Assembly (NCBI RefSeq): GCF_001311845.1
Contig: NZ_BBCC01000003.1
Coordinates: forward strand, 1-64,000
DNA from: Desulfosarcina cetonica JCM 12296
Lineage (GTDB): Bacteria; Desulfobacterota; Desulfobacteria; Desulfobacterales; Desulfosarcinaceae
Direction: 5' to 3'
DNA length: 64,000 nt
The translations under genes and the position numbers were made by a program. The notes below the pieces were generated by a model. The model saw nothing but the letters and a program-made list of their open reading frames with translations, had not been told where the DNA came from and ran no database searches. Position 1 is the first letter of the stretch. Every line of letters begins with the position of its first letter. This document shows positions 25,911-36,308 of this stretch, one piece after another.

Positions 25911-26866
25911 TGAAATCCGCTTCCCTTTTATCTTCTCTGGCGATGTTGGTCGTTCTGGTTATGGGGGCACCGGACGCTTTGTCTGCCGCCGATCTCGATT
26001 CCGTTCGCTTTTTCCACAGTGGGAACGGCGTCATCAACCTGATTAGTGAGAAAAACGGCAAAACCTTCAGCGGCCGCTACCGCGATGCCGGCGGGCACTA
26101 TCGTGACGACGCCCTTGGGGCCATCGCAGCGGTTTTCGACGCCCCATACGATCCCGCGCGCCCGCTGCTGTCGCTACGGCTGATCGAATTTCTTGATTTT
26201 CTGGAGGACCGGTTGAAGCCGGAAGCGCGGCTGAGAATTATGTCCGGTTACCGCGCACCGACCTACAACGCCAACCTGCGCAAACGGGGTGCCCTGGCGG
26301 CCAAGGCCAGCCTGCATCAGTATGGCATGGCGGCCGATATCGTCATGACGGGCGTTTCTTCCAAAACGGTTTGGGAAACCGTGCGTGAGCTGGGGTTTGG
26401 TGGGGCCGGATACTATCACGGCCGTATGGTACATGTGGATGTGGGGCCGGCGCGTTTCTGGGATGAGAAGACGTCCGGGGTGGGAACGGGCGCATCCGAC
26501 GACAACAAACTGATCGGCGTGGTGACGGATTACGATGTCTACGCCCCGGGTGATCGGGTCAATTTAAGCTTTATCCGCATGACGGCATTTCCCATTGGCG
26601 TGTATCGGGATTTCCGCTTGCTCGCGGCGCGCCAGCCTGACAACCCTGGGGCCGGGATAGAAATTTCCCTCGATGGTGAAGAAACCCCGCATGGCACGCG
26701 TTGCGACCGGTTTGGCAATATCGATCAGATGCGCGCCCTGGCGGTATTCCTGCCCACGGACCTTCCGGCGGGGCGCTACCGCATCGAGGCCCGCTTTTGT
26801 GACAATCCATGGGAAAAGATGCCGGCGGCGGCGATGACGCCGGAATTCGAGGTTCGCCGCCCCTGA
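25907..26866 (+). CDS. DUF882-type periplasmic peptidase (M15/YcbK-like)
   Basis: Protein of 319 residues with an N-terminal signal peptide (LLSSLAMLVVLVMGAPDALS, cleavage near SAA). The catalytic core reads RIMSGYRAPTYNANLRKRG, then SLHQYGMAADIVM and MVHVDVGPARFWD. That gives His-x(6)-Asp and His-x-Asp zinc ligands as in M15-type murein peptidases. A second beta-rich domain from about 200 onward has no assigned family. The start overlaps the TetR stop, so the two are translated together. Two ATGs (25907 and 25910) are equally possible. A cell-wall endopeptidase role is likely. Confidence 0.8.
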   Translation: MMKSASLLSSLAMLVVLVMGAPDALSAADLDSVRFFHSGNGVINLISEKNGKTFSGRYRDAGGHYRDDALGAIAAVFDAPYDPARPLLSLRLIEFLDFLEDRLKPEARLRIMSGYRAPTYNANLRKRGALAAKASLHQYGMAADIVMTGVSSKTVWETVRELGFGGAGYYHGRMVHVDVGPARFWDEKTSGVGTGASDDNKLIGVVTDYDVYAPGDRVNLSFIRMTAFPIGVYRDFRLLAARQPDNPGAGIEISLDGEETPHGTRCDRFGNIDQMRALAVFLPTDLPAGRYRIEARFCDNPWEKMPAAAMTPEFEVRRP

Positions 26867-26955
26867 GTATTAAAAAATGCGGAATTTTTTATCGCAGGCA
26901 AGGCCAGCTCCAGCCGGGGGAAGGGTAAACTTCAGTGCCGCATGAGTTTGCCGTA

Positions 26956-26989
26956 TCCTGTAGGAGCGGTCCTTGGCCGCGACAATCGA
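26956..26989. repeat. REP-like extragenic hairpin
   Basis: TCCTGTAGGAGCGGTCC followed by TTGGCCGCGACAATCG closely resembles the GTAGGAGCG...CGCGA repetitive extragenic palindromes known from pseudomonads and others. GCGG/CCGC forms the stem. It lies between convergent genes, the usual location. Confidence 0.55.
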
Positions 26990-27015
26990 TCCATATCCAA
27001 TTGCCCTGCGGTGAA

Positions 27016-28104
27016 TTACAGGCAACTGGCCATCTGGCGGTGGGCGGTGAGAAGAATCGCTTCGGTCTCTTCCCAGCCGATGCAGGCATCGGTGATGGAG
27101 ACGAAGGGATTGAGATCTTCCTTCTTCGTCTCTCCGTAAACGAAGGGCTGCTTGCCCGCCTCGACATTGCTCTCCAACATCATCCCGCAAATCCTTCGGT
27201 TCGGCTGGATATGGATGCCGTTGGTATGCCCGATGCGTTGAATCAGCACATGGTTGAAGACTTCACCCTGCTTGCGGTAATCCTTGCCGGAGTTTTTATG
27301 CGAGCAGTCGACAATCACGGATTGTTGCAGGGATGGATGCTTGGCCAACATCTCGCAGGCTTCGCTGATGCTGACCGGATCATAGTTGGGCCGTTTACCG
27401 CCGCGCAGCACGATATGGCAGTAAGGGTTGCCGCTTGAAAACACCCGGGAGGTGACACCGAAGGGATCGTTGCCGATAAAAACCTGCGGGGTGGATGCCG
27501 CCAAAAGGGCATTGATCGCCGTGTTCAGGTTGCCGTCGGTGCCGTTTTTAAACCCCACCGGCATGGAGAAGGCGCTGGCCCATTCCCGATGATTTTGCGA
27601 TTCGGTGGTGCGCGCGCCGATGCAGGCCCAGGCGATCAGCCCGGAGAGGCGTTCGGCGGCCGTTTGGCTCAGGATTTCCGTTCCGCAGGCCACTCCCATC
27701 TCGTTGAGGTTCATGAGAATTTTTCTGGCCTTGCGTAGCCCCTCGTCGATGTCGAAGCTCTTCTTATCGATGTGCGGGTCGGAAATGAGTCCCTTGAACC
27801 CCACGTTGGTGCGGGGTTTCTCGAAGTAGACCCGCATGACCAGCTTGATGGTCGATTTCACCTTTTCCTGCAGGCCGGCCAATCGCTCGCCATAGGTCAC
27901 TGCCTGCCGATGGCTGATGATCGAACAGGGCCCGGCGATGATCAGCAGCCGGGGGTCCTTTCCGTCCAGAATGTCCTTGATCGCCTGACGGCTGTCAAGC
28001 ACGGTTTCGGTCGCTTTTTCCGTCATCGGAAATTCTTCGCGCAACTGTTCCGGTGTGATGATGGATGTGCGCTTGAGGACGTTTAAGTCATAGGTTCTTT
28101 TCAT
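27016..28104 (-). CDS. 3-deoxy-7-phosphoheptulonate synthase (DAHP synthase, class I AroFGH type)
   Basis: Complete enzyme of 362 residues making DAHP from phosphoenolpyruvate and erythrose 4-phosphate, the entry step of aromatic amino-acid synthesis. Family blocks are in order: IIAGPCSIIS, FEKPRTNVGFKGLISDP, GARTTESQNHR, GFKNGTDGNLNTA, LRGGKRPNYDP, VDCSHKNSGKDY and MMLESNVEAG. Lys in KPRT and Cys in AGPCS are the usual substrate and metal ligands. It resembles the feedback-inhibited AroF/G/H group; the particular inhibitor cannot be told by eye. It stands alone on the minus strand. Confidence 0.93.
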   Translation of the reverse strand: MKRTYDLNVLKRTSIITPEQLREEFPMTEKATETVLDSRQAIKDILDGKDPRLLIIAGPCSIISHRQAVTYGERLAGLQEKVKSTIKLVMRVYFEKPRTNVGFKGLISDPHIDKKSFDIDEGLRKARKILMNLNEMGVACGTEILSQTAAERLSGLIAWACIGARTTESQNHREWASAFSMPVGFKNGTDGNLNTAINALLAASTPQVFIGNDPFGVTSRVFSSGNPYCHIVLRGGKRPNYDPVSISEACEMLAKHPSLQQSVIVDCSHKNSGKDYRKQGEVFNHVLIQRIGHTNGIHIQPNRRICGMMLESNVEAGKQPFVYGETKKEDLNPFVSITDACIGWEETEAILLTAHRQMASCL

Positions 28105-28483
28105 TGTCTACGCTTCTTTCATATAGATAGTCTGTATGGGATCGATTTATGTAAAAGAAAGTTCCGTATCGCTTCGCTTCCCTCTACCACAATCCCCATG
28201 CCAACTCAATCACCGATCACGGCATGCAGAAATGTAACTCCGTGAACCGGATCCTTAACAATCATTAATCAAATATTCACATTTAGCTAATGGAGTCCTA
28301 ACAGGAACATTTTAAACCGTAGTCTCGTTCATGCGAACGATTCTTCTTCTGGCCCGTTCGTCGGGACAATCATCGAAAACAATAAGATAGAGCACCGACC
28401 GATCAACCGAATCGTTGCAATGACGGGTTGCGGTGGCAGCCGAAACGCAGGGTGACGCGACGATTGTATCTGCAGGATGGACA
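28105..28483. other. Intergenic region upstream of DAHP synthase and a small gene
   Basis: About 380 bases between divergent genes, so promoters for both directions are expected. I see no clear hexamer pair, attenuator leader peptide or stem-loop with a T tract. Confidence 0.4.
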
Positions 28484-28657
28484 ATGCCCGCTCAAGTCAT
28501 ACACAAGCCAAAGACAAAAAAAGCCGATAAACTCAAGCAGCTTTACGAGTATCTGTCAAACATTCGTGATGAGAACTTTACCGGTTATATAAAAGTCAAT
28601 TTTTCTCAAGGTAATATCGGACGAGTAGAGAAATTCGAGGAAATTTTGAAAAAATGA
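28484..28657 (+). CDS. Small basic protein of unknown function (57 residues)
   Basis: Starts at the ATG at 28484 after AGGATGG. It runs MPAQVIHKPKTKKADKLKQL, then LYEYLSNIRDENFTGYIKV, NFSQGNIGRVEKFEEI and LKK, and has no signal peptide. The sequence is coherent: a helical basic N terminus and a beta-strand pair with FTGYIKVNF. Short proteins of this appearance are common next to other genes in Desulfobacterota, though I cannot name a family. It is isolated between an AT-rich leader and the lipoprotein gene. Confidence 0.6.
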   Translation: MPAQVIHKPKTKKADKLKQLYEYLSNIRDENFTGYIKVNFSQGNIGRVEKFEEILKK

Positions 28658-28780
28658 AGCGCTGTGTGTGTAACTTTGGGGTTATCGATTTTATTAAACC
28701 ATTAGGGCTTGAAACATCGATATGAACATTAACAACGATGCATCCGGATGTTTTTCCTATAAACGAAAAGGAAACGAAAC

Positions 28781-29275
28781 GTGTGGTGGAATTCTCTTGC
28801 TCGCATGAATGCCATTCGCCCGTTAGCTTTGATTATTTTTGTGGTGTCTATGATTGCGGGTTGTGCAGCAATGCGCTCCGATATCAACCCAAGTTCCGGG
28901 TTCCGGGATATTGCATGGGGCACACCACTTGAAAGCATACCGGATCTGAACATCATTCCCAGGGGGAGTGCGCGATGGAAATGGGCCGTGCGCGAATCCG
29001 AAAACCAGCATATCGGCAAGGTTTCCGTGAAAAAAATTGAATACATTTTTGTCGATGATGCATTTGCCGGCGTAAATGTCGATTTTTCTGGATATGAAAA
29101 TCTCGGTCTTCTCATCAAGGCGTTTGAGAAAGATTATGGTCCGCCAAGGATTAGAAACGACAAAATGAAAATGCTGGCATGGAAGCTGGAAGGAACCACT
29201 GTTATGTTGCGATACTACGATAAACAAAATCTTGGAAACATAAAATTTACCCGAGATCAATCAATGCAAAATTGA
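28781..29275 (+). CDS. Lipoprotein of unknown function
   Basis: Protein of 164 residues with a GTG start behind AAAAGGAA, or an internal ATG at 28805. A hydrophobic segment (PLALIIFVVSMIAGC) ends in a lipobox-type Ile-Ala-Gly-Cys. The mature part contains FRDIAWGTPLESIP, DDAFAGVNVDFSGYENLG and KDYGPPRIRN, a mixed alpha/beta pattern, with no recognised family. It faces the small basic protein upstream and the PKD surface protein downstream, both on the same strand. Confidence 0.7.
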   Translation: MWWNSLARMNAIRPLALIIFVVSMIAGCAAMRSDINPSSGFRDIAWGTPLESIPDLNIIPRGSARWKWAVRESENQHIGKVSVKKIEYIFVDDAFAGVNVDFSGYENLGLLIKAFEKDYGPPRIRNDKMKMLAWKLEGTTVMLRYYDKQNLGNIKFTRDQSMQN

Positions 29276-29383
29276 CCTTTTGAAAAGAAATAAAGCAATA
29301 CCTGGCAGATCGCTTTTGCTCACTGGTAATTCAAGTTGGGTAATGGGTTAAGGCCTCGATTCTGCGTGTAGAGAATAATCATT

Positions 29384-32300
29384 ATGAAAAATATTATTGT
29401 GTTGTTGGCCACCATTTTGGCCGTTTTGATTTCTGCAAGCAGCGTTATGGCCGATTTCGTCTACGGCACAAACAGTTCGTTAACCCTATCTGTCTACAAT
29501 GAAGCCACCAACGTCGAAATCGGGTATGACCTCGGCATTATCGGTGCCGGATTATCCCTGAGTGCGGTGAACCAGGTGGTTGGCGGCGTGACAATAGATG
29601 TTTCCGATACGGATGCGACGGTTGCCCTTTTTTCTACAAATACGCTGTACTACAGTTGGTTTGGCCTGACCACAGAAACCACGCCAGGTATCTCCACCAG
29701 TGCTCTCAGCAATTTCAACAGTGGGGTCCGCAGTATAATGAATTCTGGGTATCTAAATGGCGACTCACCGGTGGAAATTGCTGCTAGCGCTCCCAAAAGC
29801 GCCAGTTCTATCATGGGGGATAACGGAAGCTACTGCGGTATTGTTTACGGTGGTAACCCAGCCCTTCAACCAAACCTGAACGGCATTGCGGATGACGGCC
29901 ATGTCGACATATTCCTGTATCAATACGACCTTCTCACGCTGAACACGGGGGCTGACCCCAGTACTGATTATGTTGCCGTTATCCGCATCAAGGCTGACGG
30001 CAGCGTCGTATTGAATCCGATCATCGACAAGGATCCGGTCGCCAATGCCGGCGCTGACCAGAGTGTCGCCGAGGGTGCTTTGGTGACCCTCGATGGCAGC
30101 GGATCCAGCGATCCCGAGGATGGCGACAACCTCACATATGCCTGGGCGCGCAAGGACAGCGAACCCGTTTCCGTCTCGCTGTCCGACCCCACCGCCGTCA
30201 AGCCGACGTTTACCGCCCCGCAAGTCGGGGCTGACGGTGTCACGCTCAGATTCGGGTTGACGGTTACGGACAGTGCCGGCAATACTTCTGATGAAGATAC
30301 GGTACGTGTAACGGTGAACAATATTAATCAGGCCCCCACGGCCGATGCCGGCGCTGACCAGAGCGTTGCCGAGGGCGCATTGGTGGCCTTGGACGGCAGC
30401 GGCTCCACGGATCCAGAACAGGCCGGGGACAGCTTGTCGTACGCCTGGCATCAGGAAGCAGGCACGGCGGTTGCCTTGTCGGATGCATCGGCCATCACGC
30501 CCACCTTTGCGGCGCCGGCAGTGGACGCCGATGAAACCCTGGTGCTTCGGCTGACCGTGACCGATAGTGGCGGGCTGACAGATGACGATACGGTCAGCGT
30601 TAGCATTCGATTCGTCAATCAGGCGCCCGTCGCTGTAGCTACACCAGAATCACAGAACGCCAATGTCGGCGATACGGTTACCCTGAGTGGGGCCGGCAGT
30701 TACGACCCCGACGCGGGTGATTCCATCGTCGCCTACAGCTGGGAGCAAATCGGCGGCAGTCCGGCAGTGATCCTGAATCCGTCAGCCTCCTCGGCACAGG
30801 TCTCCTTTTCGGCGCCTTTGACCAATGCCACCCTCGTCTTCGCGTTGACAGTCACCGACACCCATGGCGGAAATCATACGGCGACCGCTCAGGTCAATGT
30901 CATCATGGGGACGAACCAGCCTCCGGTTCCCGACGCCGGCGACGACCAGACCGTGTTCGAGCGAACGATCGTCACCTTGGACGCGAGTGGCACCACCGAT
31001 CCGGACGGTGTGGAAGACATCGTCAGCTACGAGTGGGAGCAGACGGAAGGAACGGCCGTCGCGCTCTCCGACGTTAATGCCATCCAACCAACCTTCACGG
31101 CGCCTGCTGCCGAAGATGATTTCCACCTGACGTTTAAGCTGACGGTAAGGGACAGTGCCGGTTTCGCGCCCACCGGTACAGTTGCCATCACCGTCTGGTC
31201 CAATCATCCGCCATCGACACCCAGCGTCAACACACCGGCTAATAGCGGTGAGGTAAACGGCCGGATTCCGCTGCTCTCGATCAACAATGCAAGCGACGCC
31301 GACGGTCATGAGCTCGACTACACCTTCGAACTGTATGGGACTTCGGATCTTACCGATCTGATCGAGAGCGCAGTCGTCGACGGCTCCGGCGATTCCACCA
31401 CCGGTTGGCAGACACCCGAACTATCGGAAAACACAGCCTACTACTGGCGCGTCCAAGCCTCGGACGGGATCGATACCAGCGACTGGATGGACCTGGCGGA
31501 ATTTTTCGTCAACGCGACCGAAGAGCCACCAGGACCACCCGCACCATCCTCCCCCGTTGATCAGGCCGTCGTGACAACGCTGACCCCGACCCTGGAGGTG
31601 ACCAACGCCACGGACCCGGACGGTGACCCGCTAACCTACGAATTCCGCCTCTATGACACCGAGACGGCGGAAATAGGCGGTGATATCCAGCGCAGTGTCG
31701 CGATAATTGGCGAAACAGATGGTACCACCGGTTGGCGGGTCAGTGATCCCCTTGTCGAGGGGCAAACCTATTGGTGGCGGGCGGCGGCCACCGATGACAC
31801 CGGCCTGACCGGTGATTGGAGCGCCATGGCTGGTTTCACGGTCAATGCCCAGAACAACGCTCCGGACCCACCGGTTCTGCTTTCGGTCAGCGATGGATCC
31901 GATGTCGCGGAGCTGGCGCCTGAACTTCTCATCCAAACGTTACCGACAGCGATGGGGATCCCCTGGTCTATCTGTTTGAAATCGATAAGGTAAACACCTA
32001 CAGCAGCGAGAAGCTGGCTCAGTCCGGCGGCATCGCTGCCGGTGCCGGCGGTACCACGGCCTGGCGTCCGGGGACCCTGGCGGACAATACCCGCTATTAC
32101 TGGCGGGTCCGGGCCTATGACGGTCAGGCATACAGCGCATGGGAATCCGGTGAAATGTTCATTAATCTCGCCAACGATCCGCCCTCCGTGCCCAAAGTGT
32201 TCACGCCAGCGGACGGTGGCGTGGTTACCACCCGCAGACCCACCCTGGTGGTGTCGGCGGCCGAGGACGTGGATGACGGTGCTTCCGAAATCACCTACGA

Positions 32301-33410
32301 CTACCGGCTGTTCAGTGAAGGCGACCTCACCACCCCAGTGGACGAGGAATACGACGGTTCCACGTCCTGGACACCCCAGAGTGCCGATCTGGAGAACAAA
32401 CATCGTTATTTCTGGCAAGTTCGTGCCTATGACGGCCATGATTTCAGTACGTGGTCGGATCTTTTCACATTCACCATCGACGCAAATTTTTACCTGCCGA
32501 CCACACCGGTGATCAATCAGCCATACGACGGTGGCACCGTGGCCAGCACGACGCCGGTGCTTAGCGTGATCAGCGCCACCGATGGCGACGGCGAAGCCTC
32601 AGCATCGTGTTCGAACTTTACGCCGACGAGAACCTGACCGAGTTCGTGGCTGATCATGAAGCCGTTCAGGGAACGCTGATCACCTCCTGGAAGGTGCCAA
32701 CGGTATTGGACGACGGGGCCACCTATTACTGGCGGGCAAGGGCCACGGACGGGGCTCTGGAGAGCAGTTGGACCAATACCGCAAGCTTTCGGGTCAACTC
32801 GGACGGCGGTGATACGGCGGTCGAATTCACGGTGATCAAGGTCGTCGTCGCCGATTCTGACAGCGAAACCAGTATTTCCATCGATGACGGCAATCTGTCC
32901 GGCCTCCGCATGACCATCCCGGCAGGGGCGTTGAGCGAAAGCACCACCGTCTATATCGGTGAGGCCACCCGCGCTCCCGCGCTTCCGGAGGGGACCCAGG
33001 CCTTGGGCCCGGTTATTGAATTCGGGCCATCCGGCATGGAATTCAACGCGGAATATCCGGTGGAGGTGAGAATTCCCTATGATTCTGAAAAGCTCGCCTC
33101 CTCTGGTCAGGGCTCGGCGCAAGGGGCGCTACACCTTTTTACCTACAGCGTAACCGAAGGCCGCTGGAAGGACAGCCAGGAAGATGAGGGTGTCAGCATT
33201 ATTATCGATGTGGATCCGGTGGACAACGTGCTGATTTGCAGATTGAGCCATTTTTCTCTGTATACCGTGGCGATTCCCGATTCGACTGGCAGCGGCGATG
33301 GCAGTGGTGGCGGTGGTGGTGGTGGCTGCTTTATCCAATCCGCTGGTGGGGGTGGGTCGATCGCCCTATTTCTCCGATTGATGACCAATTTTTTTATTAA
33401 CCAATTATAA
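29384..33410 (+). CDS. Large surface protein with an ADFxYG N-terminal domain, PKD/cadherin-like and fibronectin-like repeats (two frameshifts)
   Basis: Exported protein of about 1,340 residues, secreted via an N-terminal signal peptide (ILAVLISASSVMA). Residues 25-210 form a domain shared with the PEP-CTERM-like gene at 33899. PKD-like repeats follow, each opening NQAPTADAGADQSVAEGA or similar and ending DTVRVTV. Next come about six fibronectin-like repeats with YYWRVQASDGIDTS motifs, then a ZU5-like region (MTIPAGALSESTTVYIGE). The tail ends in a glycine run and GGCFIQSAGG. Frameshifts near 31937 and 32598 each lose one base (in an A run and a C run). It is probably an adhesin; the Gly-rich Cys tail suggests a sorting or processing signal. 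Confidence 0.78.
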
Positions 33411-33525
33411 ACGTGATCATAATATCTTGCTAACATTCGACCTGTAAAAGAGAGTCGAAAGAAAAACGCGATTACACAATCCAACTGACAGGGACCTTTG
33501 CTGACTCTAAAACAGAGCACCAGAA

Positions 33526-33570
33526 AGCCCGGTAGACAAATCTATAACTGTCTGCCGGGCTTTTTTTTTT
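33526..33570 (+). terminator. Rho-independent terminator after the PKD surface gene
   Basis: A 13-base stem, AGCCCGGTAGACA (33526-33538) with TGTCTGCCGGGCT (33549-33561) and one G-T pair, a 10-base loop, then ten T. It closes the unit that ends at 33410. Confidence 0.9.
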
Positions 33571-33684
33571 CACGATAACGCAAAAGGGGAAAAGGGGGTG
33601 ATAAGGAAAACAAAGAACCACGTCTTAGCAGTACATCAGGCGAAATTAATGAGAACTCTTGACCAATTATGTCAAACCTCCAGA

Positions 33685-33770
33685 AAAAGCCAAACCCCGG
33701 GTGACCGAGGGACGGAAAGATTCAGGTCCTGAGCATGATCGATCGAAGGGCGCAAAGACAGACGGTCCAA
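33685..33770 (+). ncRNA. Candidate cyclic-di-GMP-I (GEMM) riboswitch
   Basis: The core reads CCAAACC, a CCGG-GTGA-CCGA hairpin with a GNRA tetraloop, then GGGACGGAAAG and AGGTCC. This follows the consensus CAAACC-(GNRA hairpin)-GGGACGCAAAG-GGTCC of GEMM-I. The 3' half and closing stem are unclear. It lies about 130 bases before the PEP-CTERM-like gene. A match by eye only. Confidence 0.45.
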
Positions 33771-33898
33771 TAAGTCTATGCTGATGGTAGACTGGATAAG
33801 ACTTAAAAGTCTCAAGCCTGCGCCAGATCACCCAAGCATCGCACAGGATGGCTGATCCGCCTGGAAACCAAATCACACACTATTTTTGGAGGTTACCA

Positions 33899-34612
33899 AT
33901 GAAAAAGGTTGTCGTTTTTTTAGCTGCTGTTTGCTTCTCGGTCGTTTTTGCAGGCAATGCCCTGGCTGATTTTATTTACGGTGCAAACAGCACACTGGCC
34001 CTGTCTGTTTACGATGAAGCCACCACTATTGAAACGGGTTACGATCTCGGCATCATCGGAGATGGCCTGGACCTGTCCTATGAGGGTTACCTCACCACGA
34101 TCGATGTCAGCGATCTCAACGCCACGGTGGCTCTCTACTCCACCAACACAGCTTACTCCAACTGGTTTGGCCTGACCGTCGAAACCACTCCTGGAATGGC
34201 CATTAGCGCGCTCTCAAATTTCAACAGTGCTGTGCGTAGTATCTGGAATGTTGGTTATGCAAATGGAGATTCTCCGGTGACCATCGCTACTACAAATGTG
34301 AGAAGCGCTTCCACTCTTTTAAGTGATACCGGTAGCTACGCCGGTATCGTAAGCGGCGGCACCGCTGCCTATCAGCCCAGCCTGAGCGCTCTGACCAACG
34401 GCGATCTGTACATTTATCTCTACCAGTATGATCTTGCCACCCTGAACCAGGGCTTCGATGCTTCCACCGACTATGCGGCCACGCTGATCATTCAGCAAGA
34501 CGGCGACGTGTTTCTCAACGGTACCGGTGCTGAAGTTCCTGTCCCCGCCGCTGCTTGGCTGCTGGGCTCCGGTTTGCTGGGGCTGATCGGTATTCGTAGA
34601 AAAAATTGCTAA
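33899..34612 (+). CDS. PEP-CTERM-like surface protein
   Basis: Protein of 237 residues with a signal peptide (VVVFLAAVCFSVVFAGNALA) starting at the ATG at 33899 after GGAGG. The core is a paralogue of residues 25-210 of the large protein at 29384: both start ADFxYGxNSxLxLSVY and share TTIDVSDxxATVALxSTNT-like blocks. The C terminus VPVPAAAWLLGSGLLGLIG plus IRRKNC is a PEP-CTERM-type sorting tail: Val-Pro motif, hydrophobic helix and basic end, expected to be cut by an exosortase. The EPS locus further right is the kind that travels with exosortases, although no exosortase gene is in the window. It has its own promoter region and a possible riboswitch. Confidence 0.8.
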   Translation: MKKVVVFLAAVCFSVVFAGNALADFIYGANSTLALSVYDEATTIETGYDLGIIGDGLDLSYEGYLTTIDVSDLNATVALYSTNTAYSNWFGLTVETTPGMAISALSNFNSAVRSIWNVGYANGDSPVTIATTNVRSASTLLSDTGSYAGIVSGGTAAYQPSLSALTNGDLYIYLYQYDLATLNQGFDASTDYAATLIIQQDGDVFLNGTGAEVPVPAAAWLLGSGLLGLIGIRRKNC

Positions 34613-34699
34613 CCCGCATCGCCTATCGGTTAACTTACGACGATGGGAGATGCGTGACCTATGGAAAACCAACCATCATACGGTTAAAGGAGAATCAAA

Positions 34700-36000
34700 A
34701 TGTTTAAGAAAGTCATGAAAGGCGCCATGATCGGCGCCGCTGCCCTCACCTTGGGCGCGCCGGCTCAGGCCGCAGACATTACCGTCAACCTCTTCGGCGC
34801 TTCCGCCCAGTACGAATTCTGGACATCAGCCGCGCCCGCATTTCTGGATAGTGTTTGTAACGGTCCCGTCCTGCACGCCAAGGGCTCGCTTACCGGCGTG
34901 GATGGAACCCGTGACACCGGTATTGCCATGGCCACGGACTGTCAGGGTGTCGGCGACAACGTGACCTTCACCTATACCACCTTTTCCTCCGAGAAGGGCA
35001 TCTTGGCGGTTTCGAATCAAGCGGGCTACGACGGTTGCGGGACCGGTAGAGCCAGATCGCCAATGTCAACAACAGCACCTTTACGACTTATCCGGCTGCC
35101 GCCGGCACGGTCAATGGGCTGGTCTGTGCCGACATCCAGATCGGCGCTTCCGACGTGGCCGGCGAAACTTTTGGACAGGAATCTCATGGCCAGTTGCTGG
35201 GCCCCAACGGCGGCGGATTCGTCGATTATTATGCCAACCCCGTCGATACCGACGGATTGGACAATTGCCGCCCCATCAATGTGCCCTTCTCCTTCTTCGT
35301 TCATCAGGGCACCGTGGTGATGGACGGTCTCGACCTGGCCAGTGATGCCACCTGGGGGTCTTATTATGACTGGTGGCCGATCGGCGACAGCAAGGAGAAC
35401 CTGACCCGTATGATGGCCACCGCCATTTTTTCCGGCCAAGTGAATGACTGGAGCGACTTCGGATACCCTGCGCAGGCAATCAAAGTCTGCTTGCGTCACG
35501 CCGGTTCCGGTACCCACGCCACCCTGGACGCCGATGTCATGCGCGGTGAAGCCAACCTGCTGAAAGACGAACATACTGCCACCGATCCCCTCGTTATGCT
35601 CGGTTATGTTCCAGAGACCTACTTCAACAAGGGGTCCTCGGACATGATGAGGTGTATTCGTGACGCCGGTGCCGGCGCCGTCGGCTACGCGGACTCCGAC
35701 AAGAACGGTGCAGACCGTGACGGTTCCGACGGCAGCTACTCCACCGTTCGGCGCATCAAGTACATGGGTAAAGACGGCGTTGCCTACACCCTGATCAACG
35801 GCATGTACGACTTCTGGTCTGCCCAGTGGCTGTACTTCCTTGAAGACGAAGATGAGGCTGTCAAGGCAAAGATCCTCGAACTGTGTGCCTTTGCTTCTGA
35901 TTCTGCCAACATGCCGGAGAGCCGCCGCGCTTTCTGGACCACCGCCGACGAGATGAAGGTCCAAAAGGCAGACGATTTTACCTGGCCGACCTGGAAGTAG
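34700..36000 (+). CDS. PstS-like periplasmic substrate-binding protein (one-base frameshift)
   Basis: Exported protein of about 433 residues with signal peptide (MIGAAALTLGAPAQA). The mature part begins ITVNLFGASAQYEFW, the strand and loop of phosphate-type binding proteins, and later has CLRHAGSGTHATLD, equivalent to the PstS Ser-Gly-Thr loop, and AGAGAVGYADSD. The frame shifts near 35048: after GYDGCGTG the other frame carries QIANVNNSTFTTYPAA. It ends at 36000 just before a terminator. Most phosphate-binding proteins are shorter, and neither PstC nor PstA is near, so the ligand may not be phosphate. It has an AGGAG ribosome site and follows the PEP-CTERM-like gene by about 90 bases. Confidence 0.68.
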
Positions 36001-36032
36001 CATTTTATCTTTAGCAGTTGACATTTCATCAG

Positions 36033-36070
36033 CGGCGGGTCTCTTCGGAGGTCCGCCGTTCCTTTTTTTT
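36033..36070 (+). terminator. Rho-independent terminator after the PstS-like gene
   Basis: An 11-base stem, CGGCGGGTCTC (36033-36043) with GAGGTCCGCCG (36048-36058) and two G-T pairs, closed by a TTCG tetraloop and followed by TTCCTTTTTTTT. Confidence 0.9.
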
Positions 36071-36308
36071 CTCATCTCATCCAAGGGATAAACTGGGTTA
36101 AGGCGTTTCAGCGTATTTTTTTTGCTTGTATGCCATCATTCTAATCATCGGCTAACACCCATGTCGGAAAAGACGTTTTTCAATGATCCGAAAGTGGGGT
36201 AGTGCGAGTATTGCTTGCCAACAATGCATCAAAATTTCCCAACGGTTGAATGTCGTTCAACGTTGCTGACACGATGGCGACCGATTGAGCAAGGAGCAAT
36301 TGTCGACT

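Noticed and set aside
30050-31200. DNA-level tandem repeats in the PKD region
   Set aside because: They encode protein repeats with divergent codons and are not a separate repeat element.
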